A program made the position numbers and the translations under genes. Below the pieces are notes generated by a model that saw only the letters and a program-made list of their open reading frames with translations, was not told the origin of the DNA and searched no databases. A DNA stretch of 22,976 nt from Chloroflexota bacterium (lineage in GTDB: Bacteria; Cyanobacteriota; Vampirovibrionia; Obscuribacterales; Obscuribacteraceae): positions 1 through 22,976 of the forward strand of contig SBAT01000086.1 in NCBI GenBank assembly GCA_005240105.1. Direction: 5' to 3'. Within the stretch, counting starts at the first letter, position 1. Every line of letters starts with the position of its first letter. This document shows, one piece after another, positions 15,034 through 22,146 of this stretch.

Positions 15034-16059
15034 TTGAACGAATTTTGTGCTGGTTCTTTGACGTCCAATAGTTCTACAACAAGCAGGGGTACGGAGAGCG
15101 CAATGGCTCTAGGATCTCTGATTAGTTCGGTAGCTTCAGCAAATCAATTTAAAATTGATCAAGTCATGCTGCATTCATTAGCTGAAGAGCTAATGACAGT
15201 TAGTGACGCTGACAAATTAGGCGGAGTCTTTTTCCGCTTCTTGGGTCTTTCCGTAAAAGGAGTTGATCCGTACGACCTCGCGCTGAAAGTCAACGAGCTT
15301 GAAGTCCGCTGGCGCTCAGTTGCTGCCGAAGGTGCGGCAATGGGATTTGCCGTGATGGACATCGTGCTCGGTAAGAAGACGCGATGGTCGCACTTCAAAG
15401 GGCAGATTCAACAGTGCTATCTGCCGAGTCTATATTTGGGCCGCGGCATGGCCATTGGTCTCATCAAACCGCGCTGTTACTTCCATCATGACGTGGAAGA
15501 AAGCATGTTTTCTTGGCTGACAATTGACGGCATGGGCTTCTCGCAAGCGTTCCTGCATCACTTGCACAAGCTAGGAAAATATCAAGGCTTGTTGCCTCTG
15601 CATGACTGCGATGACAAAACGCACCAAAGTATATTTGACCAGGGCATAGGTAGATTTCTTTGGCTAAACCACGGACACGAATTACCTGTGCTTGTGAAAA
15701 TCATAAACAAGCAAGAAAAACATCGCCTTGCCGATTTGTGGTCAGGTATAGGAGCCGCCAGCACTTTCCTTGGTGCAGTGGACAAGGAAAATATGGAGTA
15801 TCTAAAACAAGAAGCTGGAATCTACGCACCGGATCTGGCAGTCGGAGCTAGCCTTGCTTGTCGCATTAGACTAGCTGACGGAAGTCGCATGCCACACTTG
15901 AATGATGTCATTGAAACGCTATGTGGTATCAATGCACAAGAGTGCGCTGAATTGAGCGAACAGATGATGGACAAGTTGTCGCCGTATGGTGTCGACGTGA
16001 ACGGTATTCACTACTCTAGCTATCACGTCTGGCGCAAGCGTTTGCGAGAGTTTTTCTAG
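15034..16059 (+). CDS. unbL: UnbL-like DUF1702 protein (enediyne cassette E3 family)
   Basis: A 341-residue protein matching my memory of DUF1702/UnbL proteins, which are about 320-350 residues long. Landmarks in order are RFLGLSVKGVDP (69-79), EGAAMGFAVMD (99-109), GRGMAIG (136-142), DGMGFSQAF (165-173), FDQGIGRFLW (201-210), DLWSGIGAAST (234-244) and a C-terminal segment ending in NAQECAELSEQ (300-310). The biochemical role is not established to my knowledge; in enediyne clusters it always travels with UnbV and UnbU. No signal peptide is obvious. Start choice: TTG 15034 has AGGAG at 15023-15027. ATG 15103 has GGAGAG at 15093-15098 and would give 318 residues; both are possible. It has its own candidate promoter and is the third gene of the triad. 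Confidence 0.85.
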   Translation: MNEFCAGSLTSNSSTTSRGTESAMALGSLISSVASANQFKIDQVMLHSLAEELMTVSDADKLGGVFFRFLGLSVKGVDPYDLALKVNELEVRWRSVAAEGAAMGFAVMDIVLGKKTRWSHFKGQIQQCYLPSLYLGRGMAIGLIKPRCYFHHDVEESMFSWLTIDGMGFSQAFLHHLHKLGKYQGLLPLHDCDDKTHQSIFDQGIGRFLWLNHGHELPVLVKIINKQEKHRLADLWSGIGAASTFLGAVDKENMEYLKQEAGIYAPDLAVGASLACRIRLADGSRMPHLNDVIETLCGINAQECAELSEQMMDKLSPYGVDVNGIHYSSYHVWRKRLREFF

Positions 16060-16102
16060 GTGGGAAAACCTCTTTAACTATCTTGTAAAATCTCAGTGAT
16101 CC

Positions 16103-16197
16103 GTCATTCTGAGCAAGGAGACGAGACTAAATGTCTCGTCGGGGCGAAGAATCTCGCGCCTTAAGTTACGAGACTCTTCGTTTCACTCAGAGTGACA
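16103..16197. repeat. Palindromic dispersed-repeat-like element, three-way junction
   Basis: The outer arms GTCATTCTGAG (16103-16113) and CTCAGAGTGAC (16187-16197) pair at 11 positions with one G-T. Inside are two hairpins: GACGAGAC/GTCTCGTC (16120-16127 and 16133-16140, perfect) and CGAAGAATCTCG/CGAGACTCTTCG (16145-16156 and 16169-16180, one mismatch). The GTCATTCTGAG and GAAGAATCTCG words are typical of intergenic palindromic repeats seen across many bacterial genomes. It fills the gap between convergent unbL and hemE and may also end transcription from both sides. No second copy is present in this window. Confidence 0.65.
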
Positions 16198-16243
16198 GAC
16201 CGGGTTCACAGAACCTGGACACTATCTTTATGCTTTAGATTAG

Positions 16244-17305
16244 CTACGCAAGCTCATGGACAATGTCCACCAGATATTTCACATTGTCGACCGGGGTCTC
16301 GGGTAGAATTCCATGTCCCAAGTTGAAGATGTGTCCTGGGCGATTATGTGCTTGGTTGAGAATGCGTGTTACTTGTTTGCGGATTTCTTCTTTGTCGGCA
16401 AATAAGATTGCTGGGTCAAGATTGCCTTGTACGCCGACGTCATAGCCAATGTCTTGCCATGATTGATCGAGTTCTACTCGCCAGTCTAAGCCGATGACGT
16501 CACCGCCGGCTGCTTTCATGTCTTTGAGTAGTGTGGCTGTGCCGGTGCCGAAGTGAATGACAGGGGCATGTTCTTTTACAGCATCGATGATTGCTTTGCT
16601 GTGTGGCAACACGTAAGTTCTGTAGTCTTCTGGTGACAAGCAGCCAACCCAGCTGTCGAATAGCTGTGCTACTTGAGCGCCTGCTTCTATTTGTCCTATT
16701 AGGTAAGCGATGGTGATTTGTACAATGCGCTGCATCAGGATGTGCCAGGTGGCAGGCTCGGTGTACATCAATTGCTTTGTCTTGAGGAAATGACGTGAGC
16801 TGCCGCCTTCGACAATGTAAGAGGCGACTGTAAATGGTGCTCCGGCAAAACCAATCAGTGGAATATTTGCAGGTAGGGCTTTGCGAGTGAGCTTTATTGC
16901 TTCAAAAACATAGCCTAGCGATTCATAGGGATCAACAGCTTGAATCTTGTTGAGGTCAGCATGTGTGCGTATTGGCTGGTGAATGACAGGACCATCGCCT
17001 GCTGCATATTCCAGACCCAATCCCATTGGCTCAACCAGAAGAAGCAAGTCGGCAAAAATAATTGCGGCATCTACATTGAGCTTCTCGACGGCCATCACGG
17101 TTACTTCAGAAGCAAGCTGCGAATTTTTGCATAGGTCGAGGAATTTTACCTTCGAGCGAATTTCGCGATATTCCGGCATGAAGCGACCGGCTTGGCGCAT
17201 CAGCCAGATAGGCGTGCGGGATGCTTTTTCCCGGCGGCAGGCTTGCATGAAAGGAGCCTGGGTAAGGATGGATTCTTTGCTTATTGAGGCGCTTGTTTGT
17301 GACAT
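16244..17305 (-). CDS. hemE: Uroporphyrinogen decarboxylase
   Basis: A 353-residue enzyme from the ATG at 17303-17305; a TTG four codons upstream (17315-17317) is also possible, and neither has a clear ribosome site. It decarboxylates the four acetate side chains of uroporphyrinogen III to give coproporphyrinogen III. Signatures: WLMRQAGRFMPEYRE near the N-terminus, IIFADLLLLVEPMG with the catalytic Asp, GFAGAPFT, HFGTG and the C-terminal FNLGHGILPETP. The length is normal for HemE. It is convergent with unbL and divergent from the flavoprotein gene at 17459. With hemG it shows that late tetrapyrrole synthesis is encoded in this segment although the two are not in one operon. Confidence 0.97.
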   Translation of the reverse strand: MSQTSASISKESILTQAPFMQACRREKASRTPIWLMRQAGRFMPEYREIRSKVKFLDLCKNSQLASEVTVMAVEKLNVDAAIIFADLLLLVEPMGLGLEYAAGDGPVIHQPIRTHADLNKIQAVDPYESLGYVFEAIKLTRKALPANIPLIGFAGAPFTVASYIVEGGSSRHFLKTKQLMYTEPATWHILMQRIVQITIAYLIGQIEAGAQVAQLFDSWVGCLSPEDYRTYVLPHSKAIIDAVKEHAPVIHFGTGTATLLKDMKAAGGDVIGLDWRVELDQSWQDIGYDVGVQGNLDPAILFADKEEIRKQVTRILNQAHNRPGHIFNLGHGILPETPVDNVKYLVDIVHELA

Positions 17306-17458
17306 GGCTAGAACCAAGACAGGGCTGTGATTTTCAGGCTTATGCTAGCATGATTCCCAGTGCTTACACCTTGCCTTCCCTTCATCTTCAACATTAGGTA
17401 CAATCGGCATTTCTGATGAGTTGCGCTTTGTGGCGATTGTGAGATTGGTCTTAACTAA

Positions 17459-18382
17459 ATGGCTCAGCAAGATAATTTTGATGCTCTGATAATTGGCGGC
17501 GGTCCAGCTGGCATAAGCTGTGCCTCGGAGTTGAAAGACTCGGGTCTGTCGTCTTTGATATTGGAAAGAAAAGGACAGTTAGGGGGACAGCTAAGCGACG
17601 TGCCCAATCCGCTCAGGAATTTTGCCGGTGGAAATTATGCCAATGGTGATGAGCTCCAACAGAAATTGACTGAATTGGTTGAGGCAATGAATCTCAACCA
17701 TGTCTTGAACGCAGATGTTACCGACATTGATTTGCAAAATAAGACTGTCACTGTCGCTAGTCAGAAGTATTCGGGCAAGACTATTGTTATTGCCACTGGC
17801 TATCGTGTTAATACTTTGGGTTTGGTAAACGAGAAAGACTTTGGGCTGGATGTTGTTTATCGCACGGGTCAATGTCTTGATCATTTCGCTGGACAAACAG
17901 TTGCCGTTGTTGGCGGTGGCGACAGCGCTGTGGGAGATGCTCTGGAGCTAGCTCAGTTGTGTCCGCGTGTCTATCTCATTTATCGCGGCGAACAATGTAG
18001 AGCGCGTCCTGACTGGATGGAAAGTGCTAAGCGAGATTCTCGTATAACGATTTTGCTGAATACAAAGGTGGTATCACTTCTAGGTGGCGGTAATTTGACT
18101 GCCTTGAAGATCGCAAACGGACAAGGCGTAGAAAGTGAGTTGTCTGTCAGTAGGCTGGCAATTAAGATTGGTTATGCTGCTAATACTGAATTGTTTTGTG
18201 GCAAAGTAGATATGGATGATTTCGGCAATATCATTATTGGCAAGTATTGTGCAACTTCAGTGCCGGGTGTTTTTGCTGCAGGAGACATCGCTAGCCCAGG
18301 TTATCCTAGAATAGCTACTGCTGTCGGACAAGGCGTTTTAGCTGTAGCTGGAATTCGGACGTATCTAGGTCAATGCTTGTAA
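17459..18382 (+). CDS. Thioredoxin-reductase-like FAD/NAD(P) oxidoreductase lacking CxxC
   Basis: A 307-residue two-dinucleotide-domain flavoprotein with the length of low-Mr thioredoxin reductases. FAD motif GGGPAG is at 13-18, GGQL at 42-45, the NAD(P) motif GGGDSA at 152-157 and the C-terminal FAD motif AGDIA at 274-278. At the position of the redox disulfide the sequence reads RTGQC (135-139), leaving only Cys139, so it cannot act as a classical TrxB. Related TrxR-like proteins without CxxC include ferredoxin/flavodoxin-NADP reductases and other electron-transfer or thiol-linked reductases; which applies is unknown. It is divergent from hemE with about 150 bp between, and its stop is 4 bp from the ispH stop (convergent). 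Confidence 0.8.
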   Translation: MAQQDNFDALIIGGGPAGISCASELKDSGLSSLILERKGQLGGQLSDVPNPLRNFAGGNYANGDELQQKLTELVEAMNLNHVLNADVTDIDLQNKTVTVASQKYSGKTIVIATGYRVNTLGLVNEKDFGLDVVYRTGQCLDHFAGQTVAVVGGGDSAVGDALELAQLCPRVYLIYRGEQCRARPDWMESAKRDSRITILLNTKVVSLLGGGNLTALKIANGQGVESELSVSRLAIKIGYAANTELFCGKVDMDDFGNIIIGKYCATSVPGVFAAGDIASPGYPRIATAVGQGVLAVAGIRTYLGQCL

Positions 18383-18386
18383 CCGC

Positions 18387-19568
18387 TTAGTCGTTTCTGG
18401 CTTGCACAATTCTGGCAATAACATCGGAGATTAGTTGATCAGGTGTTGATGCACCAGCAGTAATGCCGATTGTGATTTTCCCTGACGGCAGCCAATTGTC
18501 TGTCGTTGTCAGTGTTACATCGTTGACTGGCTTGTGTGTAATGCTGTTGCCTGGTCCAATGGAGCCAGCGCTTTCGATGTGATAGGACGGCAGTCCTTTG
18601 TGGACGGCGATTTCTTGTAGGTGTCCGGTGTTGGATGAGTTGTAGCCGCCGATGACGACCATTACATCCAGTTTTTCTTCGACTAGCTGCAACATTGCAT
18701 CCTGGCGCTCTTGTGTTGCATCACAAATGGTGTCGCCAGGGCTGAGGAAATGATCGTTTATCTTGTCTGGTCCAAATTTGCGCATCATGGTTGATTCAAA
18801 CAGTTTGCCAATTTGCTCAGTCTCGCCCTTGAGCATGGTTGTTTGATTGGCGACACCTAGTCGTGTTAGATGCTTGTCGGGGTCGAATCCAACGGACACA
18901 GACTTGGTGAACTTCTGTTGAAATTCTTCTTTGCTGCCGCCATTGAGAATGTAATTTGCCACCCATTCAGCTTCGGCAAGGTTTTGCACTATCAAATAAG
19001 TCTGTGCTCTCGATGATGTAGCAATTGTTTCTTCGTGATTGTATTTGCCGTGGATTATCGCTGTGAAGTCGCTGTCAGCATATTTGTCCACGCGGTTCCA
19101 GACGCGAGATACCCAAGGGCAAGTGGTATCAACTACTTCACAAGACTTATCGGCAAGCAATTGCATTTCTTCAACACTTGCACCAAATGCCGGTAGAATC
19201 ACAACGTCACCTTCGGTGATACCGCTGAAGTCCTTTTGTCCGTCTTCTGTAACAGGCGTAAATTTGATGTCCATGGCGCGTAAGTTGTTATTCACGACTG
19301 GATTGTGAATGATTTCGTTGGTAATCCAGATGCGTCGGTCTGGAAAATGTTTGCGTGTTTCGTAAGCCATGGAGACGGCTCTATCGACGCCCCAGCAAAA
19401 TCCAAAAGCTTGAGCCAGTTTGATTGTTATATCGCCAACAACGAGTGAATTGCCACTCTTGCGGATTTGGCTGATTAGGTCCGATTCGTATTCGCGCTTA
19501 AGCTCTATCTGGACCTCGTCTTTGAGTCCAAAGCCTTTGCGGTGATATTTTGCGGTGGATGCTGTCAT
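18387..19568 (-). CDS. ispH: 4-hydroxy-3-methylbut-2-enyl diphosphate reductase, cyanobacterial/plant type
   Basis: A 393-residue enzyme for the last step of the MEP isoprenoid pathway, making IPP and DMAPP with a [4Fe-4S] cluster. The three cluster cysteines are Cys58 (FGFCWGV), Cys150 (TTCPWV) and Cys282 (TICDATQERQ). The protein is longer than the roughly 310-residue enterobacterial form, with an N-terminal extension (KYHRKGFG...) and inserts as in cyanobacterial and plant enzymes. This is the best taxonomic hint in the window. The ATG at 19566-19568 is chosen; a TTG two codons upstream is possible. It is convergent with the flavoprotein gene (4-bp gap) and divergent from the small exported protein. 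Confidence 0.95.
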   Translation of the reverse strand: MTASTAKYHRKGFGLKDEVQIELKREYESDLISQIRKSGNSLVVGDITIKLAQAFGFCWGVDRAVSMAYETRKHFPDRRIWITNEIIHNPVVNNNLRAMDIKFTPVTEDGQKDFSGITEGDVVILPAFGASVEEMQLLADKSCEVVDTTCPWVSRVWNRVDKYADSDFTAIIHGKYNHEETIATSSRAQTYLIVQNLAEAEWVANYILNGGSKEEFQQKFTKSVSVGFDPDKHLTRLGVANQTTMLKGETEQIGKLFESTMMRKFGPDKINDHFLSPGDTICDATQERQDAMLQLVEEKLDVMVVIGGYNSSNTGHLQEIAVHKGLPSYHIESAGSIGPGNSITHKPVNDVTLTTTDNWLPSGKITIGITAGASTPDQLISDVIARIVQARND

Positions 19569-19681
19569 TGTCAAGATGTTCGTTTATTGCTCGGGCGCAA
19601 TTGTACTACCACTTTCCAAGACTTCCCCAAGAACAATTTAAGCATTATCATTTTCATGGACTTGGGCTAAGGAGGACAACC

Positions 19682-20104
19682 GTGAAGGTATCACAGAAGA
19701 AAGTTTGGCTAGCGGCGTTAACCGCAATAACGTTATGTTCGGTCACAGCCACACCGGCAATGGCTGATGACGCCGGCGAAATGCTAAAGAATTCGGCCAT
19801 GCTGCCTGTACGTCTGGTAAGCATCGGCTCGACCGCTGTTGTCGGCACTCCTATAGCTTTGACACGTCAAATTTCGGTACGCATTCGCGAATTTACCAAA
19901 ACCTTTGCCGATAAGATTGGCGGACATGAGGATTTTCCACCTAATTTCTTTGCCAGCTTTCTCAGCGTCCCTTGCGGTTTAGTTGTGGGCACTGGTGAAG
20001 GTTTGCTCTATGGTGGCAAAAACGCCTTTGGACCAGGCTATGAAAAACCATTCAGCCTGCAAGCTTTTAGCTTGGGCGATGAAATCGACCCGGATTCTAA
20101 GTAA
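19682..20104 (+). CDS. Small exported protein of unknown function
   Basis: A 140-residue protein from a GTG at 19682 with a strong AAGGAGG at 19669-19675, six bases upstream. The frame stays open to 19550, but the ribosome site and the signal peptide both support the GTG. The N-terminus is basic (KVSQKK), then hydrophobic (VWLAALTAITLCSV), with a cleavage-like AMADDAGE at about residues 26-33. The mature part has a hydrophobic stretch, a basic helix (VRIREFTKTFADKIGG) and a second hydrophobic Gly-rich stretch (VPCGLVVGTGEGLLYGG) ending in an acidic tail. I do not recognise the family. Its stop is 1 bp from the stop of the convergent LuxR-type gene. Confidence 0.7.
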   Translation: MKVSQKKVWLAALTAITLCSVTATPAMADDAGEMLKNSAMLPVRLVSIGSTAVVGTPIALTRQISVRIREFTKTFADKIGGHEDFPPNFFASFLSVPCGLVVGTGEGLLYGGKNAFGPGYEKPFSLQAFSLGDEIDPDSK

Positions 20105-20105
20105 T

Positions 20106-20837
20106 CTAAACTGACAATCCAAGACGCAGTGCGGCAACTGCCGCCTGCGTTCTGTCTTTAACAGACAATTTCCGCATAATTTTTTTGACGTGCGATTTGA
20201 TAGTTTCGCGACTCAACCATAGGCGAATGGCAATTTCTTGGTTTGTCAGTCCTTCAGCTATTAAGTGGAGGACTTGTCTCTCCCTGTCTGATAACAATTG
20301 TGGACTTGAGTCTTCTGACGAGTCGTCGCTTTTGGTATCAAAGATATTTCCAGCTGCACTTGGGTCGATCCAGACTCCGCCGAGTGCCACCGTTTGAATT
20401 GCCAAACTGAGGATTGCTGAATTTTCAGAAGTTAGGCAAAAACCACTGGCGCCTGCCAGCATTAGGGGTTTGAGATCCGACTTAGATTCATTTGAAAGGA
20501 AGATGAGGTTGCTTGACGGAACCTCTTCCTTAAGTGCTCTGGCCAGTGCGAAGTCCAAGCTGGATATGCACGGGCTGTAGACAATAATTAGTTCGGGACG
20601 CAACTGAATGATGTCCTTTAGTGCGACATTGCGATTCATTTGCCAGCCTATTAGACAAAATCCTGGCAGTGAACTAATGATGCGTTCGGTTCTGGTCAAA
20701 TCACCGACATCGTTATGAATGACGAATGCGCGAGTCAGATTTGCCGCTTGGTATGGCGCAAATTGGATGATCGAATTATCTCCGCCATCCGCAGGCGAAT
20801 TGTATGAAGTCTTAAAGGACTGCACTGTATGTTCCAC
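20106..20837 (-). CDS. LuxR-type response regulator with a degenerate receiver
   Basis: A 243-residue protein (GTG start at 20835-20837). The C-terminal 67 residues are a GerE/LuxR helix-turn-helix: LSDRERQVLHLIAEGLTNQE, then a recognition helix in SRETIKSHVKKIMRKL and VKDRTQAAVAA, close to the NarL family. The N-terminal half (about 33-160) has receiver-like strands, but the usual acidic pair is reduced to HND (41-43). The strand that should end in the phospho-accepting Asp reads PELIIVYSP, with Tyr87/Ser88 in its place. It is probably a DNA-binding regulator that does not depend on phosphorylation or uses another signal. An inverted repeat at 20849-20866 just upstream could be an autoregulatory site. 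No sensor kinase gene is near. Confidence 0.85.
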   Translation of the reverse strand: MEHTVQSFKTSYNSPADGGDNSIIQFAPYQAANLTRAFVIHNDVGDLTRTERIISSLPGFCLIGWQMNRNVALKDIIQLRPELIIVYSPCISSLDFALARALKEEVPSSNLIFLSNESKSDLKPLMLAGASGFCLTSENSAILSLAIQTVALGGVWIDPSAAGNIFDTKSDDSSEDSSPQLLSDRERQVLHLIAEGLTNQEIAIRLWLSRETIKSHVKKIMRKLSVKDRTQAAVAALRLGLSV

Positions 20838-20848
20838 GAAATTTTTTG

Positions 20849-20866
20849 AGTGACCTAAATATCACT
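20849..20866. promoter_or_regulatory. Inverted repeat just upstream of the LuxR-type gene
   Basis: AGTGA (20849-20853) and TCACT (20862-20866) are perfect 5-base arms with an 8-base spacer, 11 bp upstream of the GTG start. It may be an operator. The rest of the 241-bp gap to brnT shows a short GAATC/GATTC hairpin (20907-20911 and 20917-20921), AT-rich tracts and the brnT promoter. Confidence 0.3.
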
Positions 20867-21033
20867 TACCCAGTTGTTAAGTTTTTTAGCACGAAGACGG
20901 TCAGAAGAATCGTTGAGATTCGATCGGGCTGCCAAGCGCAGGGAGTAAGCAATATTGTCAGTGCTCACAGATTTAATCTCGAATTTTTGAACTTTTTTAC
21001 CCCCTTGACCGTTTAGGTAATAGGGAACAAGAG

Positions 21034-21062
21034 TTGACGACTTTAATATGTAGCTACATAAT
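21034..21062 (+). promoter_or_regulatory. Promoter of brnTA
   Basis: TTGACG (21034-21039, 5/6) and CATAAT (21057-21062, 5/6) are spaced by exactly 17 bp. Transcription should start near 21069, leaving a leader of only about 10 bases before the brnT ATG at 21079 and no clear ribosome site. Confidence 0.65.
21047..21060. promoter_or_regulatory. Perfect 14-bp palindromic operator over the brnTA promoter
   Basis: TATGTAGCTACATA is a perfect palindrome covering the spacer and the first part of the -10. A third half-site ATGTAG follows at 21061-21066. BrnA antitoxins are known to repress their own operon, so this is the expected binding site. Confidence 0.6.
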
Positions 21063-21078
21063 GTAGATATGGATTTCT

Positions 21079-21417
21079 ATGACGAAATACATCTGGGATG
21101 AAAACAAACGTCGGAAAAACCTGGCTAAACACGGACTTGATTTCAAGGATGCCTACCAAGCATTTGAAGACCACTACTGTTTTTTCGATGTTGATCCACG
21201 ATACGATGGCGATCGATGGATTCTTATCGGGAGCCTTCTGGACAAGACCATTGTTCTCATTGCCTATACCGAGCCACTAGCTGATGTTTATCGTATCCTT
21301 ACTATGCGAGAAGCAACCCGAAAAGAAATGCAGCGTCATGAGAAGGAGAGAGAGTCACAAATTGCGGTCCGAGAAGATCCCTTGATGTTGTTGATGGACA
21401 AAATATTTTCAGAGTAG
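21079..21417 (+). CDS. brnT: BrnT-family toxin (RelE-like fold ribonuclease)
   Basis: A 112-residue protein, slightly longer than the usual 90 or so residues because of a charged C-terminal tail. The family pattern is clear: the N-terminal WDENKRRKNLAKHGLDFKDA, the FEDHYCFFDVDPRY segment, the WILIGSLLDK strand, and near the C-terminus YRILTMREATRKE, which matches the usual R-I-I-S-x-R-x-A-x-x-x-E ending. BrnT has a RelE-like fold and blocks growth by cutting RNA; BrnA neutralises it. It is the first gene of a two-gene operon with brnA 32 bp downstream. Core residues look intact, so the toxin is probably functional. Confidence 0.88.
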   Translation: MTKYIWDENKRRKNLAKHGLDFKDAYQAFEDHYCFFDVDPRYDGDRWILIGSLLDKTIVLIAYTEPLADVYRILTMREATRKEMQRHEKERESQIAVREDPLMLLMDKIFSE

Positions 21418-21449
21418 GAAAGCTCTGCTCAAGAAGGGTAACGCTAAAC

Positions 21450-21749
21450 ATGTCACAAGCAAAAAAGAAATTGTCACACCAGAAGTCTAAATCGAAATCG
21501 TCAACGCGTGTTCGAGCTGTAAGTTCTGATTCGGATGAAATTCCAGAATTGAACGAATCATTTTGGGAAAACGCTATGGTTGGTGGTCCGCTCAGGAAGA
21601 AGCTTATTTCTTTGCGTCTTGATGGCGATGTAATTGAATGGTTCAGGGGTAATGGACCTAATTACCAAACCAAAATGAATCAGGTTTTGCGCACTTATAT
21701 GCTGTGGATGGAGAAGCAAGAAAATAAGGGCAAGCGTTTGTCCAAGTAA
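21450..21749 (+). CDS. brnA: BrnA-family antitoxin
   Basis: A 99-residue protein whose C-terminal half carries the BrnA ribbon-helix-helix-like DNA-binding region: KKLISLRLDGDVIEWFRGNG, then NYQTKMNQVLRTYMLW. The N-terminal 35 residues are basic and low in complexity (KKKLSHQKSKSKSS), followed by the IPELNESFWENA segment that usually wraps the toxin. It should neutralise BrnT and repress the operon through the palindrome at 21047-21060. The likely ribosome site is AAGAAGGG at 21430-21437, rather far from the ATG. Gene order toxin-antitoxin is usual for this family. Confidence 0.87.
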   Translation: MSQAKKKLSHQKSKSKSSTRVRAVSSDSDEIPELNESFWENAMVGGPLRKKLISLRLDGDVIEWFRGNGPNYQTKMNQVLRTYMLWMEKQENKGKRLSK

Positions 21750-21786
21750 AAAAGCAGCGCCGAACCCATCGGATACTACGAGGAGG

Positions 21787-22146
21787 CTATCCAACGCACT
21801 TGTCCTTTCCGAGGAAGACTTCCGCTCGTCGTTTTGCCAGTGTTACAGTTGTGCAAACATGCACATTTCGCTTGAGTTTCAATAACAAATTAAAGATTCG
21901 GTCCAGAGTGAAACTAGACATCTTGCCGTTCAGGATATTGGACAGTATTGGTTGAGTGGTGCTTAACTCTTTTGCCAATTGTTGCTGAGTCCTCCCGCTG
22001 TTTATGGCATCACCTGCAGCATCTTGCAGCTGCATAAACAGGTAGCTTTTCAAAGATAGCAACGCAGCTGCCTCGGGACTGTGGCCCATGTCCAAAAAGA
22101 AATTGCCAGAGCCGACCGGCTTTATTTTCTTTTCTTGTCTGCGCAT
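21787..22146 (-). CDS. higA: HigA-type XRE antitoxin
   Basis: A 119-residue protein from ATG 22144-22146, which has GGAGAGAAG just upstream; an in-frame ATG at 22159-22161 would add five residues. It has an XRE-like helix-turn-helix of the HigA type: SPEAAALLSLKSYLFMQLQD, then TQQQLAKELSTTQPILSNIL (HTH) and FTLDRIFNLLLKL. These antitoxins bind and inhibit a Gp49-like HigB ribonuclease and repress the operon. Its start overlaps the 3' end of the upstream toxin gene, which is the normal arrangement. The antitoxin frame looks intact although the toxin is broken, so it may survive as an orphan repressor or anti-toxin. Confidence 0.8.
   Translation of the reverse strand: MRRQEKKIKPVGSGNFFLDMGHSPEAAALLSLKSYLFMQLQDAAGDAINSGRTQQQLAKELSTTQPILSNILNGKMSSFTLDRIFNLLLKLKRNVHVCTTVTLAKRRAEVFLGKDKCVG

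Noticed and set aside
19550..19681. N-terminal extension of the 140-residue exported protein
   Set aside because: The consensus ribosome site and the signal peptide both place the start at GTG 19682, and the extension would overlap the start of ispH.
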